DNA of 64,000 nucleotides from Phenylobacterium sp. GTDB lineage: Bacteria; Pseudomonadota; Alphaproteobacteria; Caulobacterales; Caulobacteraceae. The position numbers and the translations under genes are program-made. Location of the stretch: NCBI RefSeq assembly GCF_016124325.1, contig NZ_WGNY01000021.1, forward strand, positions 18,955-82,954, in the 5' to 3' direction. This document shows, one piece after another, positions 15,921 through 23,902 of the stretch. Position 1 is the first letter of the stretch, and the number at the start of each line of letters is the position of its first letter. The notes under the pieces were generated by a model, which saw nothing but the letters and a program-made list of their open reading frames with translations, was not told the origin of the DNA and did no database searches.

Positions 15921-17237
15921 ATGGCGATGCGTACGGTGGCGGCGGCGGCGGTTCTGGTCCTGGCGGCAGGGGCTGCAAGCGCCCAGCCGGCCGATCCCAA
16001 GATCGCCGCGCGGATCGAGAAGGTGCTGGCGAAGACGCCGCTGATCGACGGCCACAACGACGTCCCCTGGGAGATCCGCAACCGCGCCGGCGGGAACGTG
16101 TGGAAGCTGGACCTCGGCGCCGACACCTCGCACTTGCCGCCGCCCCCCGGCCAGCCCGACGCGCCGGGCATGATGACCGACATCCCGCGCCTGAAGGCGG
16201 GCCATCTGGGCGGCCAGTTCTGGTCGGTGTTCATCCCGCCGAACATGACCGGCCCGCTGGCGGTGCAGATGACCCTCGAGCAGATCGACATCGTCAAGGG
16301 CATGGCCGCCCGCTGGCCCGACACCTTCGAGATGGCCTACACGGCCGACGACGTCGTGCGCATCCACAAGGCCGGCAAGGTGGCCTCGCTGATCGGCATC
16401 GAGGGCGGCCACCAGATCGACAACAGCCTGCCGGTGCTGCGCCAGATGTACGCCGCCGGCGCGCGCTACATGACGCTGACCCACGCGCTCAACACCGACT
16501 GGGCCGATTCCGCCACCGCCGATCCCAAGCACGACGGGCTGACCCCGTTCGGCGAGGCCGTGGTGAAGGAGATGAACCGGCTGGGGATGCTGGTCGACCT
16601 CAGCCACGTCTCGGAGGGCACGATGAAGGACGCGCTGGCCGTGGCCCAGGCGCCGGTGATGTTCTCGCACTCGGGCGCCAAGGGCGTGGACGACCACGCC
16701 CGCAACGTCTCCGACGAGGTGCTGAAGCTGGTGGCGGCCAACCACGGCGTGGTGATGGTCAACTTCGCCACCGACTACGTCAGCCACGACCGGATGGTGT
16801 GGTCGGCGGCCCGCTCCGCCGAGCGGGCGCGCTACAACGCCCCGCCGTTCGGCGGCCTCTACATCGGCCAGCCCGAGAAGGCCAAGGCGGCCCTGGCCGA
16901 GTGGGACAAGACCCATCCGCCGCCGCCGGTGACGCTCTCCATGGTGGCCGACCACATCGAGCACATCGCCAAGGTCTGCGGCGTGGACTGCGTAGGCATC
17001 GGCTCCGACTTCGACGGCATCGGCGAGACACCCAAGGGCCTGGAGGGCGTCGACAAATACCCCGACCTGCTGGCCGAGTTGGCCCGCCGCGGCTGGAGCG
17101 ACGACGACCTCGCCAAGGTGGCCGGCGGCAGCGTCCTGCGGGTCATGCGCGAGGCCGAGGCGGTCGCGAAGAAGCTGCAGGCGACCACCCCGCCGTCGTA
17201 CGCCACCATCGCCGAGCTGGACGGGGGGAAGAAGTAG
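15921..17237 (+). CDS. M19 (renal dipeptidase-type) membrane dipeptidase, exported
   Basis: This 438-residue metallopeptidase has a signal peptide ([16 protein letters not shown]). The family's metal ligands are visible: DGHNDVPW, the bridging glutamate in [24 protein letters not shown] and [10 protein letters not shown]. It should cleave L,L- or L,D-dipeptides in the periplasm. Two ATGs six bases apart are possible starts. It ends a few bases before a palindromic repeat and is convergent with the transporter gene. Confidence 0.9.
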   Translation: MAMRTVAAAAVLVLAAGAASAQPADPKIAARIEKVLAKTPLIDGHNDVPWEIRNRAGGNVWKLDLGADTSHLPPPPGQPDAPGMMTDIPRLKAGHLGGQFWSVFIPPNMTGPLAVQMTLEQIDIVKGMAARWPDTFEMAYTADDVVRIHKAGKVASLIGIEGGHQIDNSLPVLRQMYAAGARYMTLTHALNTDWADSATADPKHDGLTPFGEAVVKEMNRLGMLVDLSHVSEGTMKDALAVAQAPVMFSHSGAKGVDDHARNVSDEVLKLVAANHGVVMVNFATDYVSHDRMVWSAARSAERARYNAPPFGGLYIGQPEKAKAALAEWDKTHPPPPVTLSMVADHIEHIAKVCGVDCVGIGSDFDGIGETPKGLEGVDKYPDLLAELARRGWSDDDLAKVAGGSVLRVMREAEAVAKKLQATTPPSYATIAELDGGKK

Positions 17238-17242
17238 AACGA

Positions 17243-17367
17243 GATGCTCCCCTTCCGGGGGAGCTGTCGCGGAGCGACTGAGGGGGGCACTCCGAGTGCG
17301 CCGCCCATCCATCTGAGCGGACCCCCTCCGGCCCTTCGGGCCACCTCCCCCGAAGGGGAGGATGCTC
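17243..17367. repeat. Intergenic inverted-repeat element, about 125 bp
   Basis: The ends are near-perfect inverted copies: GATGCTCCCCTTCCGGGGGA at the left and CTCCCCCGAAGGGGAGGATG at the right, with internal small palindromes (TCGCGGAGCGA, GGCCCTTCGGGCC). It fills the gap between two convergent genes and overlaps the stop codon of the right one. It looks like a mobile palindromic repeat rather than a gene, and may also terminate both transcripts. Confidence 0.65.
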
Positions 17368-19027
17368 AGCCGTCCAGGGGGCGGCCGTTGGTTTCCTTGA
17401 GGAACAGGAAGCACACCACCACCGAAATGGCGGTGAAGGCGAACGGGAACCACAGGCCGGAGTAGAGGTCGCCCACCGTCGTCACGATGGCGAAGGCGGT
17501 GAAGGGGACGAAGCCGCCGACCCAGCCGGTGCCGATGTGGTAGGGCAGCGACAGCGCCGTGTAGCGCACGCGCGTGGGGAACAGCTCCACCAGGCAGGCC
17601 GCGATCGGGCCGTAGAGCGCCGTGGCCGCCACCACGAACACCAGCAGCACGCCGAACGCGCCCCACAGGTTCATCCGCTTGGGGTCGGCCTTCTCGGGAT
17701 AGCCGCCCTGGGCCAGCGCGGTCTTGAGCCGGGCCTCGACGCTGGCCTTCACGGCCTTGGCGACCTCAGGCGTGAGCCCCTTGGCGGTGGTGGAGGGAAC
17801 GGTCTGCTCGCCGACGCGCACCAGGGCGGGCTGGCCGGGCGCGCCGGCCTGGTTGGAATAGGAGACGCCGGCGTTGGCCAGCACCGCCTTGGCGATGTCG
17901 CACGACGACGAGAAGCTGGCCTTGCCGATAGGGTCGAACTGCAGCGAGCAGTCGGCGGGGTCGGCGATCACCACCACCGGCGTCGTCGCCCGGGCCTCGG
18001 CCAGGGCGGGGTTCAGCGTGCGCGCCAGCATGTGGAAGCCGGGGAAGTAGGCGGCCAGCATCAGGGTCATGCCGAACAGCAGCACGGGCTTGCGCCCCAC
18101 CCGGTCCGACAGCCAGCCGAAGACGACGTAGAGCACGGCGCTGACCGCCGTGGCCGACAGCATCAGGGTGTTGATCGTCTCGGGCGCGACCTTCAGGAAC
18201 CGCTCCATGAAGGTCTGGACGTAGAAGAAGGCCGTGTACCAGACCGCCCCCTGGGCGAACATGATCCCCACCAGGGCGATCAGCACGAGCTTGAGGTTGT
18301 CCCAGCGGCCGAAGGCCTCGGCGTAGGGCGCGTGGCTGATCTCGCCCTCGAGCTGCAGCTTGGCGAACGAGGGGCTCTCGCTGAGCTTCATGCGCATCCA
18401 GATCGAGATCACCAGCAGCAGGGCCGAGATCAGGAACGGCACGCGCCAGCCCCAGGCGTCGAAGGCCTCGTTGCCGAGGATCACCCGGGTGGCGAGGATC
18501 ACCAGCAGCGCCGCCAGCAGGCCGAAGGCCGCCGAGGTCTGGATCCAGCCGGTGGACTGGCCGCGGCCGTCCGAGCGGGCGTGCTCGGCGACGTAGATCG
18601 CCGCGCCGCCATATTCCCCGCCCAGCGCGAAGCCCTGGATGATGCGCATGAGGATCAGCAGCGTCGGGCCGATGAAGCCCGAGCTGGCGTAGCTGGGCAG
18701 CAGGCCGATGGCGACGGTCGCCCCGCCCATCATCAGCACGGTGGTCAGGAACGCGCCCTTGCGGCCCAGCCGGTCCCCGATGCGGCCGAACACCAGGGCC
18801 CCGATGGGCCGGAACAGGAAGCCCGCGCCGAACAGCGCCAGCGCCGCGGCCAGGCCGGCCGTCTCCGGCAGGCCCGAGAAGAAGGTCTTGGAGATGATGC
18901 CGGTCAGGCTTCCGAAGACGAAGAAGTCATACCACTCGAAGGTGGTGCCGGCCGACGAGGCGGCGACCACGGTCCTCAGCGAGGCGGCCGGCTTGCCCGG
19001 CGCCCCCGTCGCGGCGACGTCCGCCAT
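17366..19027 (-). CDS. MHS-family MFS transporter (ProP/ShiA/KgtP type) with periplasmic insertion
   Basis: The 553-residue protein has twelve predicted TM helices and the metabolite:H+ symporter features AGTTFEWYDFFVFGSLTG near the start and GRIGDRLGRKGAFL after TM2. These carriers import organic acids, betaines or shikimate. About 100 extra residues follow TM9 (from ADPADCSLQFDPIGKA to YPEKADPKRMNLWG); topology places them in the periplasm. They contain two cysteines that could form a disulphide. The ATG at 19027 (MADVAATGA) has GAGAGAAG upstream. The substrate is not identifiable. Confidence 0.85.
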   Translation of the reverse strand: MADVAATGAPGKPAASLRTVVAASSAGTTFEWYDFFVFGSLTGIISKTFFSGLPETAGLAAALALFGAGFLFRPIGALVFGRIGDRLGRKGAFLTTVLMMGGATVAIGLLPSYASSGFIGPTLLILMRIIQGFALGGEYGGAAIYVAEHARSDGRGQSTGWIQTSAAFGLLAALLVILATRVILGNEAFDAWGWRVPFLISALLLVISIWMRMKLSESPSFAKLQLEGEISHAPYAEAFGRWDNLKLVLIALVGIMFAQGAVWYTAFFYVQTFMERFLKVAPETINTLMLSATAVSAVLYVVFGWLSDRVGRKPVLLFGMTLMLAAYFPGFHMLARTLNPALAEARATTPVVVIADPADCSLQFDPIGKASFSSSCDIAKAVLANAGVSYSNQAGAPGQPALVRVGEQTVPSTTAKGLTPEVAKAVKASVEARLKTALAQGGYPEKADPKRMNLWGAFGVLLVFVVAATALYGPIAACLVELFPTRVRYTALSLPYHIGTGWVGGFVPFTAFAIVTTVGDLYSGLWFPFAFTAISVVVCFLFLKETNGRPLDG

Positions 19028-19099
19028 ACTTGCTTCTCTCCCCAAGAATTATCGCGCTTGGTCTAGCACCGCTTCGGGCGCGGTCGCCAACCCGGCCGG

Positions 19100-20509
19100 C
19101 TATTTCGCCCCGACGTAGGTCTTCACCAGGTCGAACAGATAGTCGCGGCCCTCGTACAGCGACCGGGCGCGCATGCGCTCGTTCAGGCCGTGGGCCCCGT
19201 TGCCGTCGGGTTCGCCGAAGATGCCGGGCACGCCGTAGATCGGCATGCCGACCACGCCGAAATAGACGGCGTCGGTGGCGCCGGCCGACATCGAGGGAAC
19301 CAGCGGCACGCCGGGCCAGTACTTGGCGGCCAGCGTCGTCATCGGCCCGATGATCTTGGGGTCCATCGGCGGATTGACCGCGATAGGCTTGTCGGAATGC
19401 GGGGCGTCGATCGTGATCTTGGGATCGTCGATCACCTTGGCCAGCACCTGGCGCACGCCCTCGGGCGTCTCGCCGGGGAAGATGCGGCAGTTGACGTTGG
19501 CCGTGGCCCGCTGCGGCAGGGCGTTGGGCGCGTGGCCGGCCGAGAGCAGGGTGGCGACGCAGTTGGTGTGCAGCACCGAATTGATGCCGGGATCGGTCAT
19601 GGCGACCTTGGCCGCCTCGGCGTCGGCGGGGTCGACGAGCAGCCGCTTCAGCGCCTGGCCGGCGGGGTCATCCTGCTCGGCCCGCGGCGCGAAGGCCGCG
19701 CGCGTGGTGTCAGTCAGCTTGATGGGGAAGACATAGGCGCGGATCTTCTGCAGGGCGTCGGCCAGCTCGTAGATGGCGTTGTCGGGCCGGGGCCGCGAGG
19801 AGTGCCCGCCGGGGTTCGTCGCCGTCAGGATGTAGTCCTGATAGATCTTCTGGCCGGCCTGGACCGACAGGGCCTCACGATTGCCGGCGGCGTCCAGCCG
19901 TCCGCCGCCGCCTTCGGTGAGGCCGAAGTCCGCCTTGACGAGATCGGGCCGGTTCTTGCCCAGCCATTCGGCGCCGTTGAACGCGCCGCTCGTCTCTTCG
20001 CCGCAGGTGAGCGCCAGCTTCAGCGTCTTCTTCGGCGGCGACTTGGCCTGCTTCAGCCGGATCATGGTGTCGACCCAGACGGCGTCCATGCCCTTCATGT
20101 CGGCCGTCCCGCGGCCGTAGAAGAAGCCGTCCTCCTCGACCATCACGAAGGGATCGCGCGTCCAGTCCTCGCGCTTGGCCTCCACCACGTCGAGGTGGCC
20201 CAGCAGCAGGACCGAGCCGGCCTTGGGATCGGAGCCCTTGAGCACCGCCACCAGGCCGCCGTCCTTGGGATGCTCGGGCACGGCGAAATAGGTGATGTCG
20301 TCGTCGGCGAAACCCGCGGCCTTCAGGCGCGCGCCCATCTTGTGGGCGGCCTCGGTGCAACTGCCGACCGAGAGCGAGGTGTTGGTCTCGACCAGCTCCT
20401 TGTAGATCGCCCGGAAGGCGGCCTGGTCGGGCCGTAGCGCCGCCTCGTCCGCCTTCGCCGCCAGGGGCGCGAGCAGCGCCAGTCCCAATGCCAGTCCCGC
20501 CGCCTTCAT
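19100..20509 (-). CDS. M20-family zinc carboxypeptidase, exported
   Basis: The 469-residue peptidase has a Sec signal (MKAAGLALGLALLAPLAAKA). The dizinc ligands are visible: LLLGHLDVVEA, YGRGTADMKGMD, LTCGEETSG and the late His in GAHGLNERM. The dimerisation domain contains NPGGHSSRP. The family includes CPG70-like carboxypeptidases and acetylornithine-deacetylase relatives. The signal peptide argues for periplasmic peptide degradation. The ATG at 20509 follows GGAGG by six bases. With the M19 dipeptidase and the MHS carrier it suggests local peptide or amino-acid scavenging. Confidence 0.88.
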   Translation of the reverse strand: MKAAGLALGLALLAPLAAKADEAALRPDQAAFRAIYKELVETNTSLSVGSCTEAAHKMGARLKAAGFADDDITYFAVPEHPKDGGLVAVLKGSDPKAGSVLLLGHLDVVEAKREDWTRDPFVMVEEDGFFYGRGTADMKGMDAVWVDTMIRLKQAKSPPKKTLKLALTCGEETSGAFNGAEWLGKNRPDLVKADFGLTEGGGGRLDAAGNREALSVQAGQKIYQDYILTATNPGGHSSRPRPDNAIYELADALQKIRAYVFPIKLTDTTRAAFAPRAEQDDPAGQALKRLLVDPADAEAAKVAMTDPGINSVLHTNCVATLLSAGHAPNALPQRATANVNCRIFPGETPEGVRQVLAKVIDDPKITIDAPHSDKPIAVNPPMDPKIIGPMTTLAAKYWPGVPLVPSMSAGATDAVYFGVVGMPIYGVPGIFGEPDGNGAHGLNERMRARSLYEGRDYLFDLVKTYVGAK

Positions 20510-20566
20510 ACGCGCCTCCATCCGAACGAAGGCGCAATCAAGCATGGCCGCGGCGCGGACGAAAGC

Positions 20567-20600
20567 GCCCGCCCCGGCCGTGGGGCGGCCGGAGCGGGCG
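20567..20600 (-). terminator. Possible terminator hairpin after the PEP-CTERM gene
   Basis: A GC-rich inverted repeat (GCCCGCTCCGGCCG pairing with CGGCCGGGGCGGGC on the minus strand) lies about 40 bp after the PEP-CTERM gene stop. It is followed by GCTTTCG rather than a true T run, so termination is only possible. Confidence 0.4.
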
Positions 20601-20640
20601 ATGGCGGCGTGGGAGCAGCCCCCCGGCTGTTCCTTCGCCG

Positions 20641-21396
20641 TCAGATCCTCAGGGCGACGGCCGCGGGGCCCGTCCGGCGGCGGCGCAGCATGGCGCCCGC
20701 GCCAGCGAAGCCGACGATCATCAGCGCCCAGGCGCCCGGCTCCGGCACGGCCGCGCCGAACTGGCCCGTCGTGGTCGCGGTGAAGTTCGATAGCGACTTG
20801 CCGCTGAGATGGGTCAGGCCGTTGAGCTGGCCGCGATGGATGGCGTTCAGGCTGATCGTGAACGTTTCGAAGTCGAGGTTGCCGGCGTTGAAGACATCGG
20901 AGAGGTAGGTGGCGCTGCCGCCCGCCAGGGGGTCGACGCTCATCGCGCCGGTGGCGACGCCCATGATCACGCCGCCGCTGAACGCGCCCGAGAGCAGGTT
21001 GGCGCCGGCGGCGTAGTCCACGCCGTTGCGGGTGAAGGCCTGCTGCGAGGTGAACGAGAACGTCCCGTGCAGGCCTTGCTGCACCTGGAACCCGGCGAGC
21101 GTCTGGGCCGGATTGCCGTCGTCGACCACGCCGGCGAACTGCAGGGTGGCCAGCACCTCGACGGGGTCGCCGTGCGCGACGTCCGTGTCCCAGAGGCGGA
21201 AGATCACCGTGGGGTCGCCGATGTCCTGCAGGGTCCCGCCGGTCTTGGCCGCCGATTGGGTCCAGACGAGCGTGTCGCCGGCGTTCTTCTGCTGGTACTG
21301 GGCGAAGTTGATGATGGTAGTGGCGCCGGCGGGCGCCGCGGCCAGGCCGGCGATGGCGAGCGTCGCGGCGGCGGCCAACTTGGTGAAGGCGTTCAT
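20641..21396 (-). CDS. PEPxxWA-CTERM sorting-signal exported protein
   Basis: The product is 251 residues with a signal peptide (MNAFTKLAAAATLAIAGLAA, APAGA) and a mature beta-rich, Ser/Thr/Gly-rich domain without cysteine. The C-terminal sorting tripartite signal is VPEPGAWALMIVGFAGAGAM followed by LRRRRTG. Proteins of this kind are processed by an exosortase and released to the envelope or matrix. The mature domain, with GQFGAAVPEP preceding the signal, is not one I recognise. No exosortase gene is in the window. Confidence 0.85.
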   Translation of the reverse strand: MNAFTKLAAAATLAIAGLAAAPAGATTIINFAQYQQKNAGDTLVWTQSAAKTGGTLQDIGDPTVIFRLWDTDVAHGDPVEVLATLQFAGVVDDGNPAQTLAGFQVQQGLHGTFSFTSQQAFTRNGVDYAAGANLLSGAFSGGVIMGVATGAMSVDPLAGGSATYLSDVFNAGNLDFETFTISLNAIHRGQLNGLTHLSGKSLSNFTATTTGQFGAAVPEPGAWALMIVGFAGAGAMLRRRRTGPAAVALRI

Positions 21397-21593
21397 GGCT
21401 TGCGTTCCCTGGCCGCCGCGCCGGAAGCGCCGGGGCCTTGTCCTCAGTCCACCTGAGGCTATGGCGGGGGTTGCAGCGCAACAATCCGGGCTGACGGTAG
21501 GGCGCGGCGACTAACTTTCGATAGGGTGTCGATGTCGCGCGGCATCCGCGATACTGCATCGGACCGGCGCGTTGCGCCGTGGAGAGGGGACCC

Positions 21594-23279
21594 GTGGACG
21601 CGGGACAGTTGTCGTCGGCCCGCAGCGGCCGGGTGATCGCGATCGGGCGCGCCGTTTTGGCGCTGTTCCTCGCCGCCTCCTACCTTCTCGCGCCCGCACA
21701 GCCGCGGGCGATCGGCCTGATCGTCGGCGGGCTGCTGGCCGCCTACTTGGCCTGGAGCCTGCTCCTCTTCGTGGCCAGCCGGACCCCGGCGTTCCGCTAT
21801 CGGCTGGGCCGCACCCCGCTGGCGCTCACGGCGGTGGATCTGGCCGTGTTCACCCTGCTGCTCTACCTGACCAGCGGCGCCGACAGCCCGTTCTTCAGCC
21901 CCTATGTGTTCCTGATCCTGAGCGCCACGATCCAGTGGGGGTCGCGCGGGGCGGCGATCATGGGGCTGCTCACCCTGGCCGCCCTCGCCCCAGCCGGCGG
22001 AAGCCTCGCCTTCGGCGCCGACCGGGACGCCGGCGCAGGCCAGGTGCTGGTGCTGCGCCTGGGCTACACGGCCGTGATCACGGTCATGCTGATGGCGTTC
22101 GGCCGCCACATCGAGCGCGTGGTGGAGGAGCTGTCGCGGCTGTCCGACCCGCTGTCCGAGGGCGAGGCCGACCAGGATCCGCCGATCGCCGAATGCCTGC
22201 GCCACGCGCTCTGGGTCTTCGGCGCCTCGCGCGGCGCCTTCCTCTGGGGCGAGACCGACGAACCCTATGTGACCCTGGCGGTGCTGTCGGAGGGTCGCTT
22301 CTCGACCGAGGCCCTACCCCCGCAGGCCGAGCCCTGGGTCGCGCCGGAGGTCGGCGAGGCGGTGTTCCTGCTGCACGCGCCCTCCGGCGCGACGCTGGTC
22401 CGCAAGGGGCGCGGCGGCGCCCAGGGGCCGAACGCGCCGCTCGCCGGCGCGCTGATGGCGCGCGAGCCGTTCGAACGGGCGCTCGTGATCCCCGCCTCCA
22501 CGCGGGGCCTGACCGGCTGGGTGCTGGTGTTCGACCATGAGGACCCCGCCAACGAGGACCTCGCGATCGGCGCCATGGTGAGCGCCCAGGTCTCGGTCGC
22601 GCTGGAGCGGTGGGAGTCCCAGCGGGCGCGGCGCGCCGCGGTCGCCGCCGAGGACCGGGTCCGCCTGGCGCGCGATCTCCATGACGGCGTGCTGCAGTTC
22701 CTCGCCGGCGCGGGCCTGCAGCTCGACAGCCTCGCCAAGGCCCCGGCCCTGCCCAGCGAAGCAGCCGACCGCGTCGCGATCCTGCGGCGCGCCATCTCGG
22801 ACGAACAGAAGGAGCTGCGCAGCTTCATCGCCGCCATGCGACCCGAGCGCGGCAAACGCTCGACCGCGCGCTGCCTGCTCGCCCGCGAATTCGGCCAGCT
22901 CGCCGAGCGCCTGTCGCACCATTGGACGATCGAGGTGACCGCGGAGGTGCGCCCCGACGACCTGAACGTTTCCGACCGCATGAACTTCGATCTCTCCCGG
23001 CTGGTGCGCGAGGCGGTGGCCAATGCGGTGCGCCACGGCGGAGCGCGGCGGGTGGCCGTGACCGCCGACGCCGCCGGCGGGCGGCTCGTGGTGCGGATCG
23101 ACGACAACGGCCGGGGCTTCGCCTTCGACGACGACACCGGCGGCGAGCCCATCACGGTCGGGGCCGCGCCCCGGTCGCTGCGCGAGCGCGTGCGCGCGAT
23201 GGACGGGCGCCTGGAGCTCAAGTCGAGCCCGAAGGGCGCCAGCGTGACGATTGACGTGCCCCTGGAGGCGGCGGGATGA
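21594..23279 (+). CDS. NarL-type sensor histidine kinase (HisKA_3)
   Basis: The N-terminal part has about six hydrophobic segments (residues 10-175), then a GAF-like region. The HisKA_3 dimerisation domain with phosphorylated His in RLARDLHDGVLQFLAGAG and a HATPase_c domain (N box EAVANAVRHGGARR, G1 box DDNGRGF) follow. It probably autophosphorylates in the cytoplasm and phosphorylates the response regulator whose ATG overlaps its stop (ATGA, 4 bp). GTG at 21594 is chosen over GTG at 21579 because GAGAGGGG precedes only the former. The signal sensed is unknown. Confidence 0.87.
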   Translation: MDAGQLSSARSGRVIAIGRAVLALFLAASYLLAPAQPRAIGLIVGGLLAAYLAWSLLLFVASRTPAFRYRLGRTPLALTAVDLAVFTLLLYLTSGADSPFFSPYVFLILSATIQWGSRGAAIMGLLTLAALAPAGGSLAFGADRDAGAGQVLVLRLGYTAVITVMLMAFGRHIERVVEELSRLSDPLSEGEADQDPPIAECLRHALWVFGASRGAFLWGETDEPYVTLAVLSEGRFSTEALPPQAEPWVAPEVGEAVFLLHAPSGATLVRKGRGGAQGPNAPLAGALMAREPFERALVIPASTRGLTGWVLVFDHEDPANEDLAIGAMVSAQVSVALERWESQRARRAAVAAEDRVRLARDLHDGVLQFLAGAGLQLDSLAKAPALPSEAADRVAILRRAISDEQKELRSFIAAMRPERGKRSTARCLLAREFGQLAERLSHHWTIEVTAEVRPDDLNVSDRMNFDLSRLVREAVANAVRHGGARRVAVTADAAGGRLVVRIDDNGRGFAFDDDTGGEPITVGAAPRSLRERVRAMDGRLELKSSPKGASVTIDVPLEAAG

Positions 23280-23896
23280 CGAGTGTTGTGGTGGCGGACG
23301 ACCATCCGCTGATGCTGGACGCCGTGGCCGGCGTGTTCGACGGCGGGGGCTTCCAGGTGCTGGCCCGCTGCCGCGACGGGCTGGAGGCGCGCGCGGCGAT
23401 CCTTGAGGCCACGCCCGACCTGGCGGTGGTGGACATCCACATGCCGCACCTCACCGGCCTGCAGCTCCTGGCCCAGGCCCGCGCCGAGCGCTGGCCGACG
23501 CGGATCCTGCTGCTCACGGCGGGCCTCGAACCCGAGCCCCTGGTCGAGGCCATCCGGCTCAAGACCGACGGCCTGGTGATGAAGGGAGCGGCCGGGGACG
23601 TTCTTCTGCGCGCGGCCGAGGCCGTGAGCGGCGGGACCCAGTGGATCGACAAGGACGCCATGGAGCAGGTGATCGGCCTGCTGGCCGAGCCGGCCGCCGA
23701 GCCCGTGGCGCTCACGCCGCGCGAGGCCGACGTGGTGCGCTGCGTCGCCCGCGGCCGCCGCAACAAGGAGATCGCCCGCGACCTCGGCATCTCCGAGGGC
23801 ACGGTGAAGATGCACCTGCACAATCTCTACGAAAAGCTGTCGGTGTCGTCCCGGACCGAGCTGGCCATCCTCGCCCGCGAGCGCGGTCTGGGCTGA
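23276..23896 (+). CDS. NarL/FixJ-family response regulator
   Basis: The 206 residues comprise a receiver domain (acidic DDHP, phosphoacceptor Asp in LAVVDIHMPHLTG, conserved Thr and Lys in LLLTAG and LVMKG) and a LuxR-type HTH (ALTPREADVVRCVARGRRNK, then GISEGTVKMHLHNLYEKL). It starts inside the stop of the kinase gene, so translation is coupled, and the pair forms a complete two-component system. Targets are not evident. Confidence 0.92.
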   Translation: MTSVVVADDHPLMLDAVAGVFDGGGFQVLARCRDGLEARAAILEATPDLAVVDIHMPHLTGLQLLAQARAERWPTRILLLTAGLEPEPLVEAIRLKTDGLVMKGAAGDVLLRAAEAVSGGTQWIDKDAMEQVIGLLAEPAAEPVALTPREADVVRCVARGRRNKEIARDLGISEGTVKMHLHNLYEKLSVSSRTELAILARERGLG

Positions 23897-23902
23897 GGTC
23901 GG

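Noticed and set aside
17537..19066. 509-codon frame antisense to the MHS transporter
   Set aside because: No domain or signal; the opposite frame has twelve TM helices and MFS motifs.
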